Shown one piece after another: positions 18,192 to 27,902 of a stretch of DNA of 64,000 bases; position 1 is the stretch's first letter, and the number at the start of each line of letters is the position of its first letter. The notes under the pieces are model-generated. The model was not told the DNA's origin, ran no database searches, and saw only the letters and a program-made list of their open reading frames with translations. The position numbers and the translations under genes were made by a program. The stretch spans positions 3,332,987 through 3,396,986 of the forward strand of contig CAJNDS010000001.1 in assembly GCA_905221605.1 (NCBI GenBank). Direction: 5' to 3'. The stretch is from Symbiodinium natans. Its lineage: Eukaryota > Sar > Dinophyceae > Suessiales > Symbiodiniaceae.

Positions 18192-18455
18192 TGCCAGAGC
18201 TCGCCAGCCCGGCTGGTCTCCTCAGCCAGTTCAGTCAATCATTCTTCCCTTCGTATTCTTGCAACTTCCAGCCTGCCAATCGTTGCATTCTTTGCAGCAT
18301 GTCGTATGCCAATCGTGGCACAGACTTGCACTTTCACAGTTCTTGCAATCAGTCGGCGCTTCGCGCCTCCTTTGCTTTGACACAAACTTCAGGAGTGCCC
18401 CGAGAGAAAACAGGCGTTGAGCGAGGTTTGCAAGAGACAGTGCAGAACAACATGA
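18192..18455 (+). repeat. Split direct repeat B2, right end of the element
   Basis: Matches B1. It ends in ATGA and passes straight into the interrupted exon. A 24-bp spacer rich in CCACCACC (18168-18191) separates A2 from B2. Confidence 0.93.
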
Positions 18456-18507
18456 AACTTTTTCTCGGCGAATCCCCTCTGGCTTGGAACAAGGTCAAGG
18501 GTGTCAC
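18456..18507 (+). pseudogene. 3' part of the exon split by the retrotransposon
   Basis: It continues the frame of 11344-11366 when ATGA is counted once: KLFLGESPLAWNKVKGVT up to a GT donor (gtaggg) that begins a G-rich array. See the 5' part for the frame ambiguity. Confidence 0.5.
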
Positions 18508-18920
18508 AGTAGGGTTTAGGGGGGGTTTTAGGGTTTTTTGGTTACAGTAGGGAACCCTAAACCCTAAACCCTAAACCCTAAACCCTAAACCCTAAACCCC
18601 AAACCGGCGTCATTTCCTTCAGGGCTTTAGGGTTTGTAAGGGCTCCCGAAATCGGAGGCCTTTGACCCCAAGTGGCTGTTGGGCAGGCCGGCGTGCTAAG
18701 TTCCTACGAACTTTGTGGTTGGGATAGGGTTTAGCGTTTAGGGTTTAGGGTTTAGGGTTTTGGGTTCAAGGTTTAAGGTGGGTTTGGTAGGTTTGTCGGG
18801 TGGCAGGTATAGGGTTTTCTTGTTTCTTTGTGCTGGCGACGCCCAAGACCTGTCTAGACCAAACCCCCCTCGTCTGGATAAAACCAGACAAAACAACACA
18901 AAAGCGGATGGGCATTTCCC
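18508..18920. other. Arrays and short island after the element
   Basis: A G-rich array merges with the donor at 18508. A C-rich array lies at 18553-18604. Island 18607-18727 is open after ccttcag but shows no motif. Another short G-rich array is at 18728-18785. No gene is recognised. Confidence 0.5.
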
Positions 18921-19025
18921 AAAATAGGGGTACCCCGTTTACATCCCGAATAGAATAGGATCCCCTTAAAGGGACCCCCAAAAAGGTACCTCCCCCTATT
19001 TTGGAAAAAACAAACCCCCCTATTT
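18921..19025. repeat. Inverted-repeat element, family 3, copy 1
   Basis: AAAATAGGGGTACC on the left pairs with GGTACCTCCCCCTATTTT on the right. The internal sequence (CCCGAATAGAATAGGATCCC) is shared with 22341-22420 and 24383-24447. Confidence 0.65.
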
Positions 19026-19452
19026 TGGAACAAAAACACCCACAGCGGGTGGTCGAAAATAAGGGACCTCTAATGTAGACCCAAAATAGTCGAATTCACT
19101 TATACAAGGACCGCCAAGACGGTGCCGGAATGTCGGGCAGCCCCCTCCCCCCCCCCCCCACAATTTACTTCAACGCCAGAGGTCACAGTCAACCCTACAC
19201 TGTACCCTGAAGCTCCAGGCACCCGCAAGATTAAAAGGCTTGAGATGACCTCGGACTGTTTGTGCAGGCTTTAGGGCGTTTAAGCCATTGAGGGTATTTC
19301 GGGTGTTAGGGCTGGGTATTTAGGCGCACTGTTATGGAGTTTGCTTTCGGGTATTTCGGGCATTTATAGGAACCCTACACCCTAAACCCTAAACCCTAAA
19401 CCCTAAACCCTAAGCCCTAAACCCTAAACCCTAAACCCTATTTAGGATTCAG
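19026..19452. other. Non-coding stretch, short C run, C-rich array
   Basis: A short C run lies near 19145-19158 and a C-rich array at 19374-19442. No reading frame with protein character was found between them. Confidence 0.5.
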
Positions 19453-19528
19453 CATCCCCGCCTCCTCTGCCAGCCCCTGGTTCATCTTCTACGACCAGGC
19501 GCTGGCTCCCTCCTGGCACCTCGGCGGC
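19453..19528 (+). CDS. Probable exon of unknown protein
   Basis: After tttaggattcag the frame reads SIPASSASPWFIFYDQALAP and then SWHLGG, ending at TAG where the G-rich array starts. The aromatic and hydrophobic content is that of a folded or secreted domain. The TAG comes from the array unit, so a donor or a true stop cannot be told apart. Confidence 0.42.
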
Positions 19529-19975
19529 TAGGGTTTAGGGTTTAGGGTTTAGGGTTTAGGGTTTAGGGTTTAGGGTTTAGGGTTTAGGGTTTAGGGTTTC
19601 GGGTTTCGGGTTTGGGGTTTAGGGTTTCGGGTTTGGGGTTTCAGGGTTTGGGGTTTGGGGTCTAGGGTTTGGGGTTTGGGGTTTAGGGTTTGGGGTTTCG
19701 GGTTTCGGGTTTCGGGTTTGGGGTTTGTTTGGGGTTTGGGGTTTGGGGTTTGGGGTTTGGGGTTGGGGTTTGGGGTTTGGGTTTGGGGTTTGGGGTTGGG
19801 GTTAGGGTTTAGGGTTTGGGGTTTAGGGTTTGGGGTTTAGGGTTTGGGGTTTAGGGGTTAGGGTTTAGGGTTTAGGGGTTTGGGGTTTGGGGTTTGGGGT
19901 TGAGGGTTTGGGGTTTGGGGTTTGGGGTCTAGGGTTTGGGGTTTCGGGTTTGGGGAAGTTTCGGGTTTGGGGTAT
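19529..19975 (+). repeat. Long G-rich array with GGGGTTT and TTTCGGG variants
   Basis: About 60 units. The left part is regular TTTAGGG. The rest is a mixture of GGGTTTG, GGGGTTT and GGGTTTC forms that explain a Gly/Val/Trp/Phe-rich frame on the plus strand. G-quadruplex formation is likely. Confidence 0.92.
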
Positions 19976-20555
19976 GGCTTCGGCAGGTAGAATTTCTGGA
20001 AAAGCATGAGCTGCAAATAGGGCACCGGGGGGTGCTGAGGGTTTATGAGGTAAACTAGGGTGTAGTTTGGGTAGTCCGCTTATTTGGGGGTCAGTTAGGG
20101 GAAGGAACGTTCAGGGTTTGGGGTTTAGGGTTTAGGGTTTCGGGGGTTGGGGGAACAGGGTTTCAGGTTTAGATTGTTGGATGTGTGGTCTTCCCTGGGC
20201 GTCCCTGACTTTCACCGCCTTTACATCGTCATGGAGGTTTAGAACGCCCAATTCGCCGTCTACTCTCTACAGCCTTATAAACTTTTAAACCCCAAAACCT
20301 AACCCCCTAAAACCCAAAACCCCCAAAGCCCCTAAACCCCTAAAACACCAAACCCTAATTCAACATCTTGAAGCTCTTATGAGAGCCCCCTATATAATCC
20401 TGAAGCCCTGAAGCACTTGTACCCGGAAACCCTGAGGCACCTATTGAGAGAACCAGCACCTCCCCAACTCGGGTTCACTGGGCAGGGCTTGTGTTCTTGA
20501 CCCTCTCTTGGGGATTGAGGGGTTTAGGGTTTAGCGCTTAGGGTTTAGGGTCACA
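19976..20555. other. Degenerate G/T-rich then C/A-rich sequence
   Basis: Degenerate telomere-type units in both orientations (G-rich near 20110-20175, C-rich near 20280-20360) surround about 100 bp of unique sequence. No gene is recognised. Confidence 0.45.
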
Positions 20556-20630
20556 GGGCCTTCGGACCCGGCCTTATGTTGCGTTTACGCTTCCACGAAA
20601 GCCCGAACTTCCATCTTTCTGGGCATGTTT
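20556..20630 (+). CDS. Possible exon, basic
   Basis: After tttagggtcacag the frame reads GLRTRPYVAFTLPRKPELPS, with a few more residues before a stop at 20631. The acceptor lies directly after a G-rich array, the reverse of the common order. Low confidence. Confidence 0.3.
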
Positions 20631-20688
20631 AAGGAGACGGCGCCTCTAAGAGGCCGTGCGAGTAACCACAATTTCTGGGGCTCGGGGT

Positions 20689-20704
20689 GGGGGGGGGGGG
20701 GGGT

Positions 20705-20734
<30 letters not shown>
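20689..20734 (+). repeat. Long G homopolymer
   Basis: Forty-six bases of G interrupted by a single T near 20704. Likely length-polymorphic and hard to sequence. Confidence 0.9.
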
Positions 20735-20735
<1 letters not shown>

Positions 20736-22340
20736 GTAATCACGTGACTTGGGACTTCACACCTGCAACTCCAAAGCCTGAACCCCTAATCCCCAAAGGC
20801 CTAAACCCTTGCTGTTTAATTCGGGGTTTATAAGCAAAACGCGCCCGCGCCTAGGCGAGAGCGCAATTTCAAGCAAAAACAGTGTCCGAAACTTCAAAAC
20901 GACACCCCTAGAAAAAAAACACAACAAACAATCCTTAAACCCAAAAGAATAGTCCAAGCAGTGCAAACCCAAATCCTGAAACCTGAACCCTAAACTTTGA
21001 ACCTTGAAGCCTGAAGAAGAATCAACTTGAGGCCACTTTCAGGATCCAGTGCACAAGTCTGTTGGGTTACAACCAAAAGCAATTCCAGAAAATCATGCCT
21101 GCGCTGTGGCGAGAGCACTATTTCGAACCTGAACTGCCGGAGCCATAACGCAGAAAAAACTTCCCGAACCGAAAATCGCCATTTGAAAGTTCAACATGGG
21201 GAATGAGCAAAACGTGCCCGCGCCTAGGCGAGAGCGCAAATTCGAGCAAAAAGCACGTCCAAAACTTCAAAAAAAAGGACCCCCTGGAAAAAAGCAACAA
21301 AAAAACGATCAGGCTTCGAGCGAAAATGCATTTTTCCGAAAAAATGACCTAACCCTTCAGTGTTTTCGAGCCCTGCAAATGCTGCGGTGATCACGAAAAT
21401 GTGTGTTTCGCTTGGGTTTTTAGCCCCCGACGCGAAAAATGTAAACAAAAAATGTGTTCACTCACACGGCCTCTTACGGGCGCCGCCACCATGTTTAAGC
21501 CTCACAAAGTGTTGGCCTGCATCATGCGAGAGCATCATGTCATCGTGAAGCAGCCATCCAGAAATTCGCAGAACTGGACCTACCAAGGTACAACTTCACC
21601 ACGTATCACATGGTGCGCCAGGGGGCCCACCCACTGGGTGGATCTGCGGCACGGGGGCTGATTGGGAATGGACCTTACTTATAGAGCAGAGCCGCTGCAG
21701 GCTGTGAGTTGTGATGTTGCCGCCCGCAAGTCATTCGGGTATCGGTGTGGGGCAATTGTGAGCTGCACCTTAGAATATCTATATCTGGGACCCAGAGTAG
21801 GCCCCTGTTCCCGTTTTTAGGGTTTAGGCTCCCCTACAATCTTGGGTCTCGCTTAGATACACGTATGGCTTTCCATGACGGCTCTGCGATTAGCCGGTTC
21901 GGAGCGGTGCATGTAGGTACTTCGGAGACTTGGACTCTCAGTACCCTGTTGCCTCTGTTTGGCTTTCAGCGTGTGGTTCCCTTATGCCATATGCACCCCA
22001 TTCAGCGGAAAAGGGTGCCCTTTTGTCCTAGGTTGCTGCGGAAGGAAACTCCAACTACTGAGTCCATGAGCTGCAGTTCGGAGGTACGGGCAGATCCGAA
22101 CAACCTCGTGAACCCTCCGATCGAGGAACAAGAAGGCGCGTCTCAAAACGTTCTGGCCCAGCATCCTCTCCCACCCGTAGCGCAAAACAGAAGTGAGATG
22201 TGGCACTGAGTGCACACCAGCAATCCAGCTTCGTGAGTTTTCATGCAGGCAAGAGCCTTTCTAGAACGTAGCAGTCGTTCACACCACATCCACCAGTCAA
22301 GCACATAGGCCATGACGTACAGAGAGGGTTTCTCAACAGA
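20735..22340. other. Unique sequence with a diverged 105-bp duplication
   Basis: Segments 20835-20940 and 21208-21310 share GCCCGCGCCTAGGCGAGAGC and the following A-rich 80 bp, with moderate divergence. Few telomere-type units occur in 21000-22330, unusual for this window. A 154-codon open frame (21745-22209, plus) has no recognisable motif, and its codon and residue make-up do not convince me. Confidence 0.45.
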
Positions 22341-22420
22341 AGGGGTACCCCGTTTATATCCCAAATAGAATTGAACAGAATCCCCTCAAAGGGACCCTTA
22401 AAAGGGTTCCCCCCTGTTCC
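22341..22420. repeat. Inverted-repeat element, family 3, copy 2
   Basis: It shares AGGGGTACCCCGTTTA, CAAATAGAATTGAACAGAAT and CCCTCAAAGGGACCC with the copies at 18921 and 24383. Confidence 0.6.
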
Positions 22421-22446
22421 TGGGCTTCATTTTCCGCAGATGGTGT

Positions 22447-22521
22447 GGGATGTTCCCCTTATACGAACAGTCCCTAATAGGGATGATAATTGGGGCTACG
22501 TAGTATAACGGGGAACATCCC
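22447..22521. repeat. Small inverted-repeat element, family 2, copy 2
   Basis: Left arm GGGATGTTCCCCTTATACGA pairs with the right arm ending AACGGGGAACATCCC. The family-2 copy at 5219 has the same ends. A C-rich array begins at its right edge. Confidence 0.7.
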
Positions 22522-23156
22522 AACCCTAAACCCCAAACCCTAAACCCCAAACCCTAAACCCTAAACCCTAAACCCTAAACCCTTGTAGGTCCAAGGCGCC
22601 AGGTCCTCGTCCTGCGCCAGGCATCCCCAAGAAGGCCGACGATCAGGTTCTTCGTGGCTTACCAGGCGCCTGACCAGGGTGTGGGGTTTAGGGCTTAGGG
22701 CTTAGGGCTGAGGGTTCAGTGTTTAGGGTTTAGGGTTTAGGGTTCAGGGTTTAGGGTTTGGGGTTTGGGGTTTGGGGTTTAGGGTTTAAACCAGGGTTTA
22801 GGGTTTAGGGTTTGGGGCTTTGAGTTTAGGGTTTAGGGTTTAGGTTTCGGGGTTTGGGTTTAGATAGGCCCTTGCGATTTTTTTTTGACTTTCCTCATTG
22901 GTTTTAAAAGGATCATACCGTATTCAGGGGGAAGTTCCAGGGAGAAAGAGGCAAGTCCTTCTCTCCCCTCAGCAGAAGTGCCGATAGCACCATATCAATG
23001 GAAGGGGCCATTTATGGATTTTAGGGGCTTAGGGTTTAGGGTTTAGGGTTTAGGGTTTAGGGGTGTTAGCCTGGAAAGCCTCTCAGCTTAGGGTGTCTTG
23101 GGAATGATTTCTAAATTTTGGGTACTGTGGCTCCCACAAAACTCATTTTTTGCCAG
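22522..23156. other. C-rich array, open island, long G-rich array
   Basis: The C-rich array 22522-22582 is followed by an island (22583-22685) open in more than one plus-strand frame after a gcgccag acceptor, then a mixed G-rich array (22686-22862). The rest (22863-23150) is non-coding with a short array at 23030-23070. Confidence 0.5.
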
Positions 23157-23233
23157 GGTTCCAAGTTCATAGTCAAAGGGCGCTTCCAAGATAGAACAAG
23201 AAAGCAAGGAGCACTCCCCGACAAAGTGCGAAG
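23157..23233 (+). CDS. Probable exon, basic
   Basis: A strong acceptor (actcattttttgccag) is followed by GSKFIVKGRFQDRTRKQGAL and PDKVRR up to a GC donor (gccaat). The peptide is basic and folded-looking, like a nucleic-acid-binding or ribosomal-type strand, but no family can be named. No array is adjacent to the donor. Confidence 0.5.
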
Positions 23234-23327
23234 GCCAATACCTTTATCATGAGCCCAAAGCGCACACAAAAGCCCTGAAGCTATGACTCACACACACACA
23301 CAACGCAAAGCCTACTTGGAGGCTAAC

Positions 23328-23425
23328 CCGAAACCCGAAACCCAAAACCCTAAACCCAAACCCTAAACCCTAAACCCTAAACCCTAAACCCTAAACCCTA
23401 GACCCTAAACCCTAAACCCTAAACC
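23328..23425 (-). repeat. C-rich telomere-type array
   Basis: About 13 units; it ends 14 bp before the acceptor of the next exon. Confidence 0.9.
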
Positions 23426-23439
23426 AGGGGACTTCTCAG

Positions 23440-23509
23440 GTGCCACCATCCTCAAGGACACGCACGTTGCGCAGCTCACGGCCCAGGGCCCCTTCGCTCA
23501 GCTTCTGCG
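23440..23509 (+). CDS. Probable exon of unknown protein
   Basis: After ggacttctcag the frame reads GATILKDTHVAQLTAQGPFA and QLLR into a run of about 23 G. It is well balanced and helix-like. The donor is hidden by the G run. A G-rich array starts at 23533. Confidence 0.45.
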
Positions 23510-23532
23510 GGGGGGGGGGGGGGGGGGGGGGA

Positions 23533-23640
23533 GGGTTTAGGGTTTAGGGTTTAGGGTTTAGGGTTTAGGGTTTAGGGTTTAGGGTTTAGGGTTTAGGGTT
23601 TAGGGTTTAGAGTTTAGGGTTTAGGGTTTAGGGTTTAAGG
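23533..23640 (+). repeat. G-rich telomere-type array, about 15 units
   Basis: Perfect TTTAGGG units with a single TTTAGAG. Confidence 0.93.
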
Positions 23641-24382
23641 CTTAGGGCTTTGTAGGGTTGAGGGTTCAGGGGTTAGAGGTCTTGGGGGCTTAGGGCTTAT
23701 AATTGTTGCAGGGTTTGGGGCTCAAAGGGCGTGGGCATCTACTAAGGTCTTTGAAAGGCGTGGGAGAATGAATGGTCAGGGAGGAGAGAGGAAGAAAAAA
23801 AGAGACAGAGAGACCCCTTTCATAAAGGGACATGCACCGGAGTCATTGCTACATTTCCCTTTGCTAAGGTTTCTCGACGGTAAACCCTAAACACTGAAGA
23901 AGCCAATACCTTGGCGGCTCAAGAGTGTCGACGTTCAAAATGATGACATATTCGGAAGTTCATGGGTGTTTTTAGGTAGGGTTTAGGTTTAGGGTTTAGG
24001 GTTTAGGGTTTAGGGTTTAGGGTTTAGGGTTTAGGGTTTAGGGTTTAGGGTTTAGGGTTTAGGGTTTAGGGTTTAGGGAAAGTAGGGCAGCTTAGTTTAT
24101 AACCTGTTTATACGGCACTTAGAACCCCACTTCCAGGTACACGTTGGCCTAAGCCAGTTTCACGTAGAAACATCAAGCCGATGGTCTCCAAGATTTAGCG
24201 GCAACCCAAGACGCGGAAGTCCTGAACTCTGAAACCCTTGTTTAGGGTTTAGGGTTTAGGGTTTAGGGTTTAGGGTTTAGGGTTTAGGGTTTAGGGTTGC
24301 GCCATGCGCAGTGTAGGGCTGAAAGGAGTTTGGGGGTGCTTCCATCACGGAATCATCAATTGTTTGGGTATTTCCCCTAAAC
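23641..24382. other. Non-coding stretch with two G-rich arrays
   Basis: G-rich arrays lie at 23970-24079 and 24240-24297. A purine-rich tract (gaggaagaaaaaaagagaca) is near 23790. The island about 24136-24200 follows acceptor cacttccag and is open in two frames. No gene is recognised. Confidence 0.5.
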
Positions 24383-24447
24383 TAGGGGTAGCCCTTATAC
24401 CCCAAATGGAATAGAATCCCCTCAAGGGACTCCCAAAAAAGTACCCC
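24383..24447. repeat. Inverted-repeat element, family 3, copy 3
   Basis: It shares AGGGGTA, CCCCAAATGGAATAGAATCC and CCTCAAGGGACTCCC with copies 1 and 2; similarity also extends left (GGGTATTTCCC). Confidence 0.6.
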
Positions 24448-24504
24448 TGCAAACCCCCATACAAGCCCTTCAAGCCCGACAAGGCCCTAAAAGCCCTACA
24501 AACC

Positions 24505-24616
24505 TTAAACCCCAAGCCCCAAACCCCAAACCCCAAACCCCAAACCCCAAACCCCAAACCCCAAACCCCAAACCCTAAACCCTAAATAAACCCTAAACCC
24601 TAAACCCTAAACCCTA
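24505..24616 (-). repeat. C-rich telomere-type array with CCCCAAA block
   Basis: Nine CCCCAAA units, then CCCTAAA units; another case of variant blocks. It ends 12 bp before an acceptor. Confidence 0.92.
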
Positions 24617-24628
24617 CCACTTCTCCAG

Positions 24629-24724
24629 GCGCATGCTTCGACGTCCCCCCGCCGGTGCACGTCAAGTTTGCCGCGACGGCGCGTTGAGCCCCCTGCGTGC
24701 GCACTTCGGCTCGAAGTCTCTAAG
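24629..24724 (+). CDS. Probable phase-0 exon, Arg-rich
   Basis: Exactly 32 codons lie between acceptor ctaccacttctccag and donor GTGAAG, in phase 0 at both ends, beginning AHASTSPRRCTSSLPRRRVE. The second frame stops early. A G-rich array begins 13 bp after the donor. Arg/Ser-rich, otherwise unknown. Confidence 0.45.
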
Positions 24725-25937
24725 GTGAAGGGTGTGTAGGGTTTAGGGTTTAGGGTTTCGGGTTTAGGGTTTAGGGTTTAGGGTTTAGGGTTTAGAGTTT
24801 AGGACTTGTATAAGTGGCGGATAGGCGCTTCATGGTTGATGAGCGAACGTGCAGAGCTTAAAGGTGCAAGATTCAGGTGCATGTCTAAGCCCTAAACCCC
24901 AAAACCCTAGACCCTAGACCCCAAACCCCCTCAACCACAAGCATGCAGGCTCGTTGAGCAGATCCTCGGAGGGTCGATGAGATCGCGCCCGACACCCGAA
25001 ACCCCAACACCTGAAGGGTTAGGGTGCAGTACTACATGTATATATACATATACGTATACATATATATATATATAGAGGGCCCTATACATAATTGTATTTA
25101 TTTATCTATTTGTTTATTTCTTTATATTTATACATATAGGGTTAGACATCCTAGAATTTCTATGGGCCTAGGGTTTAGTGAGTTCCAGGGTGCTGCAGAG
25201 GTCCCTGGAGCATCTGGTCGGCGATGTATCTCCTGTGATTGGACTGGCTCACTTTGTTTCTGTTTGGGGTTTAAGGTTTGGGGTTTAGGGTTTGGCCTAC
25301 CTGTTTGGGGGTTGAAGGTTTGGGTTCAGGGTTTACTTTGTTTTTGGCTTTGCCCTACATCATGGTATACTATTCTAACATATCTCACAAAAACACAAGA
25401 CACAGCAAGACAAGCGCGCACTGGTCTTCTTTCAACATTTTCCAGCCGAAACGTTGCTGAAATGCCCTGAAGCCTCCAGTAGCAAAGTCTCACCTGTCTC
25501 ACCGGCTCCCGGCTGCCCTGAAGTTGTGCCAAGAAATTCTTAGGGCTTCGGATGGTTTTAGGGTTTGTGGTTTAGGGTTCTTTCAGCATAAGCCTGAAGC
25601 CCGAAGTCCCAATCGCCGGAGCCCTGTAGCGTTCGTTCGGGGCATGGCCGAGCCGAGCAGGAATTCAGACCGCATGAGTGCACTGACTTTGACCAAAAAC
25701 CCACGGCCCCTGAATTCTGATTTCCGGTCGCGTTCTGCCACCTACAACCCCTTACAGTACTCTATGGGTAACTCTCCTAGCCCTACTTTTGGGGTCCTAT
25801 AAATAGCTACAATAAGGACACAAACACAGGGGCGCTAATTTAGGGAACTGCCCATAGAGCAGGTACTTAAGCCCTTGAAGGGGAAGGCCGAAGTAGTGCC
25901 AATAGAGCGCAGGGCTCATCCGCCACAACTTCCCCTA
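24725..25937. other. Non-coding stretch with AT microsatellite
   Basis: A G-rich array lies at 24739-24800 and a (TA)n/TATAC microsatellite at 25034-25075, followed by T/A-rich sequence to 25140. Open frames at 25024-25470 and 25524-25802 run through array units and show no domain. Nothing else is recognised. Confidence 0.5.
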
Positions 25938-26000
25938 GTTTAGGGTTTAGGGTTTAGGGTTTAGGGTTTAGGGTTTAGGGTTTAGGGTTTAGGGTTTAAT
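25938..26000 (+). repeat. G-rich array directly facing a C-rich array
   Basis: TTTAGGG units are followed within 12 bp by CCCTAAG and CCCTAAA units (26012-26044), the closest G-to-C head-to-head junction in the window. Confidence 0.85.
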
Positions 26001-26044
26001 TAGGGTTTAGGGTAAACCCTAAGCCTAAACCCCCCTAAACCCTG

Positions 26045-27791
26045 AACAGTTCCAGGAGGGGGGGGGAGGGGGGCTATAGGGCCCCTTCATTCCCGGACTC
26101 CCGGCCGAGAGCGTAAACCCTGGCCCTCAGAGCCGTAAGCCCCCGAATTATATTTAGGGTTTTGGTTTAGGGTTTAGGGTTTAGGGTTTATATGAACCCT
26201 GCTTCATATACCCAACTCCCCTACTATTTGCTCCCCTCAAAAGATAAGGACATTTTCCTTGTAAAGGGCAAAATATAGGGAGTGAGTCCCTAAGACGACT
26301 CCACCATGGGGTTAGGGTTTAGGGCTTATCTAAGGGGCTTGACCGATACTATGTGACGGGCTCTTTGTGGTATTCTAAACTAGAAGGAATATGTTGGTAG
26401 TACAGAACCAAAGGACCCCATGATTTTAGATCAACCCTGCATTCCCTGAAGTAGTAACTTGCAAGCCAAAGCAAGAATACCTCAACACCTGGACGAATCA
26501 TGTTCAACCTAAGGGAGCTACATTGGACACCCGTAAACCCTAAACCCTAAACCCTAAACCCTAAGTAATATGGTCCCTTACCTTGTTTAGCGGTTCTGAA
26601 GCATGGTCCCTTGGGTGTTATAGGGTATCTACGAGGTATATTAGGGGTCGCCTTTTCACGGCCCATCATAAGGGACCATGTAACCTTGCTAAGATTCAAA
26701 AGGGAGTGCGAGGATTTTTGTCCGTGTCCACCTGCGCCCGCATTAGTTCGACACTCTCATGAATGCTTGGGGCCAGTATCTGCACCCTAAACCGTAAACC
26801 CTAAACCCTGAACCCTCAACCCTAAACCCTCAACCCTAAACCCCAAACCCTAAACCCTAAACCTACCATCGGATGAGCCCTAGCACCCTTAAACCCCACG
26901 AACCCTTAAGCGCCCTTGGAACCCTATGAGGGAGTTTCCGAAATCGGGGTACCGTATTTTAGGGTTTAGGGTTTAGGGTCTAGGGTTTAGGGCTTAGGGT
27001 ACCCTATTGGGGGTCCTTATTTTCAGGAATCCTGCTATTGGGGGTTTATATAAGGGGTCCCCTATGTACAATGAGGCCTTAAGCGCAACAGCTTGGCAGT
27101 TCTTTGAACGGTTTCGGGTTTAGGGTTTTGGGCTTAGGGGGTTTAGGGTTTAGGGTTCCAGGCTCAGGGGCGAAAGGGTTTAGGGCTTGGGGGGTTTTCG
27201 GGTTTGAGGTTTGGGGTTAAAGGTTGGGGTGCGGAGTTTGGGCAGCTCATGCTCGCGTGCCTTTGTCCGGCTGGGGCTTCGGGGGTTTCCAGCATCGTTG
27301 CTTGTGGCCCATCTGTCGCTCAATCGGCTCAACTTGCCTGCACGACGCCTAGGTCGCAAGCACTCGTGAAGCAGACGAATCACATAAACAAATCAACATC
27401 CTAAATCCTAAGCTGGGCAATTAGGCCCAGTTGGTGTATCTCTATGTTCCCTTCTTGGGTTGGAGAGCATCGTCTTCGGGAACATCTTTTCAGAGGGTTG
27501 AAAGCGGCAACCTAGTAAGCCCCAAGCCCAACAGTCGAGCTGAAACTGCCAGGCCTGGGCGCTCTTCAACCTGAGACCCTAAACCCCAAACCCTAAACCC
27601 TAAACCCTAAACCCTAAACCTAGATGTTAAGCAGAGCACCCTTTATATGTGCTAGGCAGACTTGTCTGGGAATCTCTTGGGATCCATACCTTAAGTGCGA
27701 CAAAATTTCCAGACACCCTTCAAGAACCAGGGTTTAGGGTTTAGGGTTTAGGGTTTCGGGTTTAGGGGTTTAGGGCCTATTAGGGTCACAG
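26045..27791. other. Array-rich stretch with weak exon-like islands
   Basis: Short arrays lie at 26155-26190, 26533-26565 (C), 26785-26865 (C), 26955-27000 (G), 27565-27620 (C) and 27731-27780 (G). An inverted pair around ATGGTCCCTTA lies at about 26570-26700 and is echoed near 48690. Island 27292-27400 after tttccag is open but has no motif. Confidence 0.5.
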
Positions 27792-27902
27792 ACATAGCGA
27801 CATCCGAAGCCCTTGCCGCGGATGAAATGCCTTCGCCGCGGATCGACCCCGTGGCGGTGCTCCTCCTGTGGCCCAATGTGGTTTGTTGCTGGGCTGGTTC
27901 AG
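27792..27902 (+). CDS. Probable exon with hydrophobic segment
   Basis: After gggtcacag the frame reads IATSEALAADEMPSPRIDPV and AVLLLWPNVVCCWAGSG up to a GT donor (gttcag). The acidic start and Trp/Cys/Val-rich end could be a membrane or core segment. The G-rich array lies upstream at 27731-27780. Host gene unknown. Confidence 0.42.

Larger units (their letters stand above)
11367..18455 (+). mobile_element. Tyrosine-recombinase retrotransposon with split direct repeats
   Basis: The element is bounded by A1 (11367-11409) on the left and B2 (18192-18455) on the right. A2 (18125-18167) is an exact 43-bp copy of A1. B1 (17865-18128) is a 264-bp copy of B2 with one visible mismatch. The order A1-ORFs-B1-A2-B2 is the split-direct-repeat plan of Ngaro/PAT-type elements in the DIRS order, which replicate through a circle and integrate with a tyrosine recombinase. 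It carries four ORFs: Gag-like, RT-RNase H-methyltransferase-like, recombinase and a membrane protein. The short sequence ATGA is present at both outer ends and at the B1/A2 junction, as expected of the crossover core. There is no target duplication beyond ATGA, consistent with recombinase integration. Confidence 0.9.

Noticed and set aside
19655-19840. Gly/Val/Trp/Phe-rich plus-strand protein
   Set aside because: It is the translation of GGGGTTT-type array units.
21745-22209. 154-codon plus-strand frame as a gene
   Set aside because: No domain, no clear splice or start context, and a GC-rich frame of this length is not decisive; described only as an open frame.
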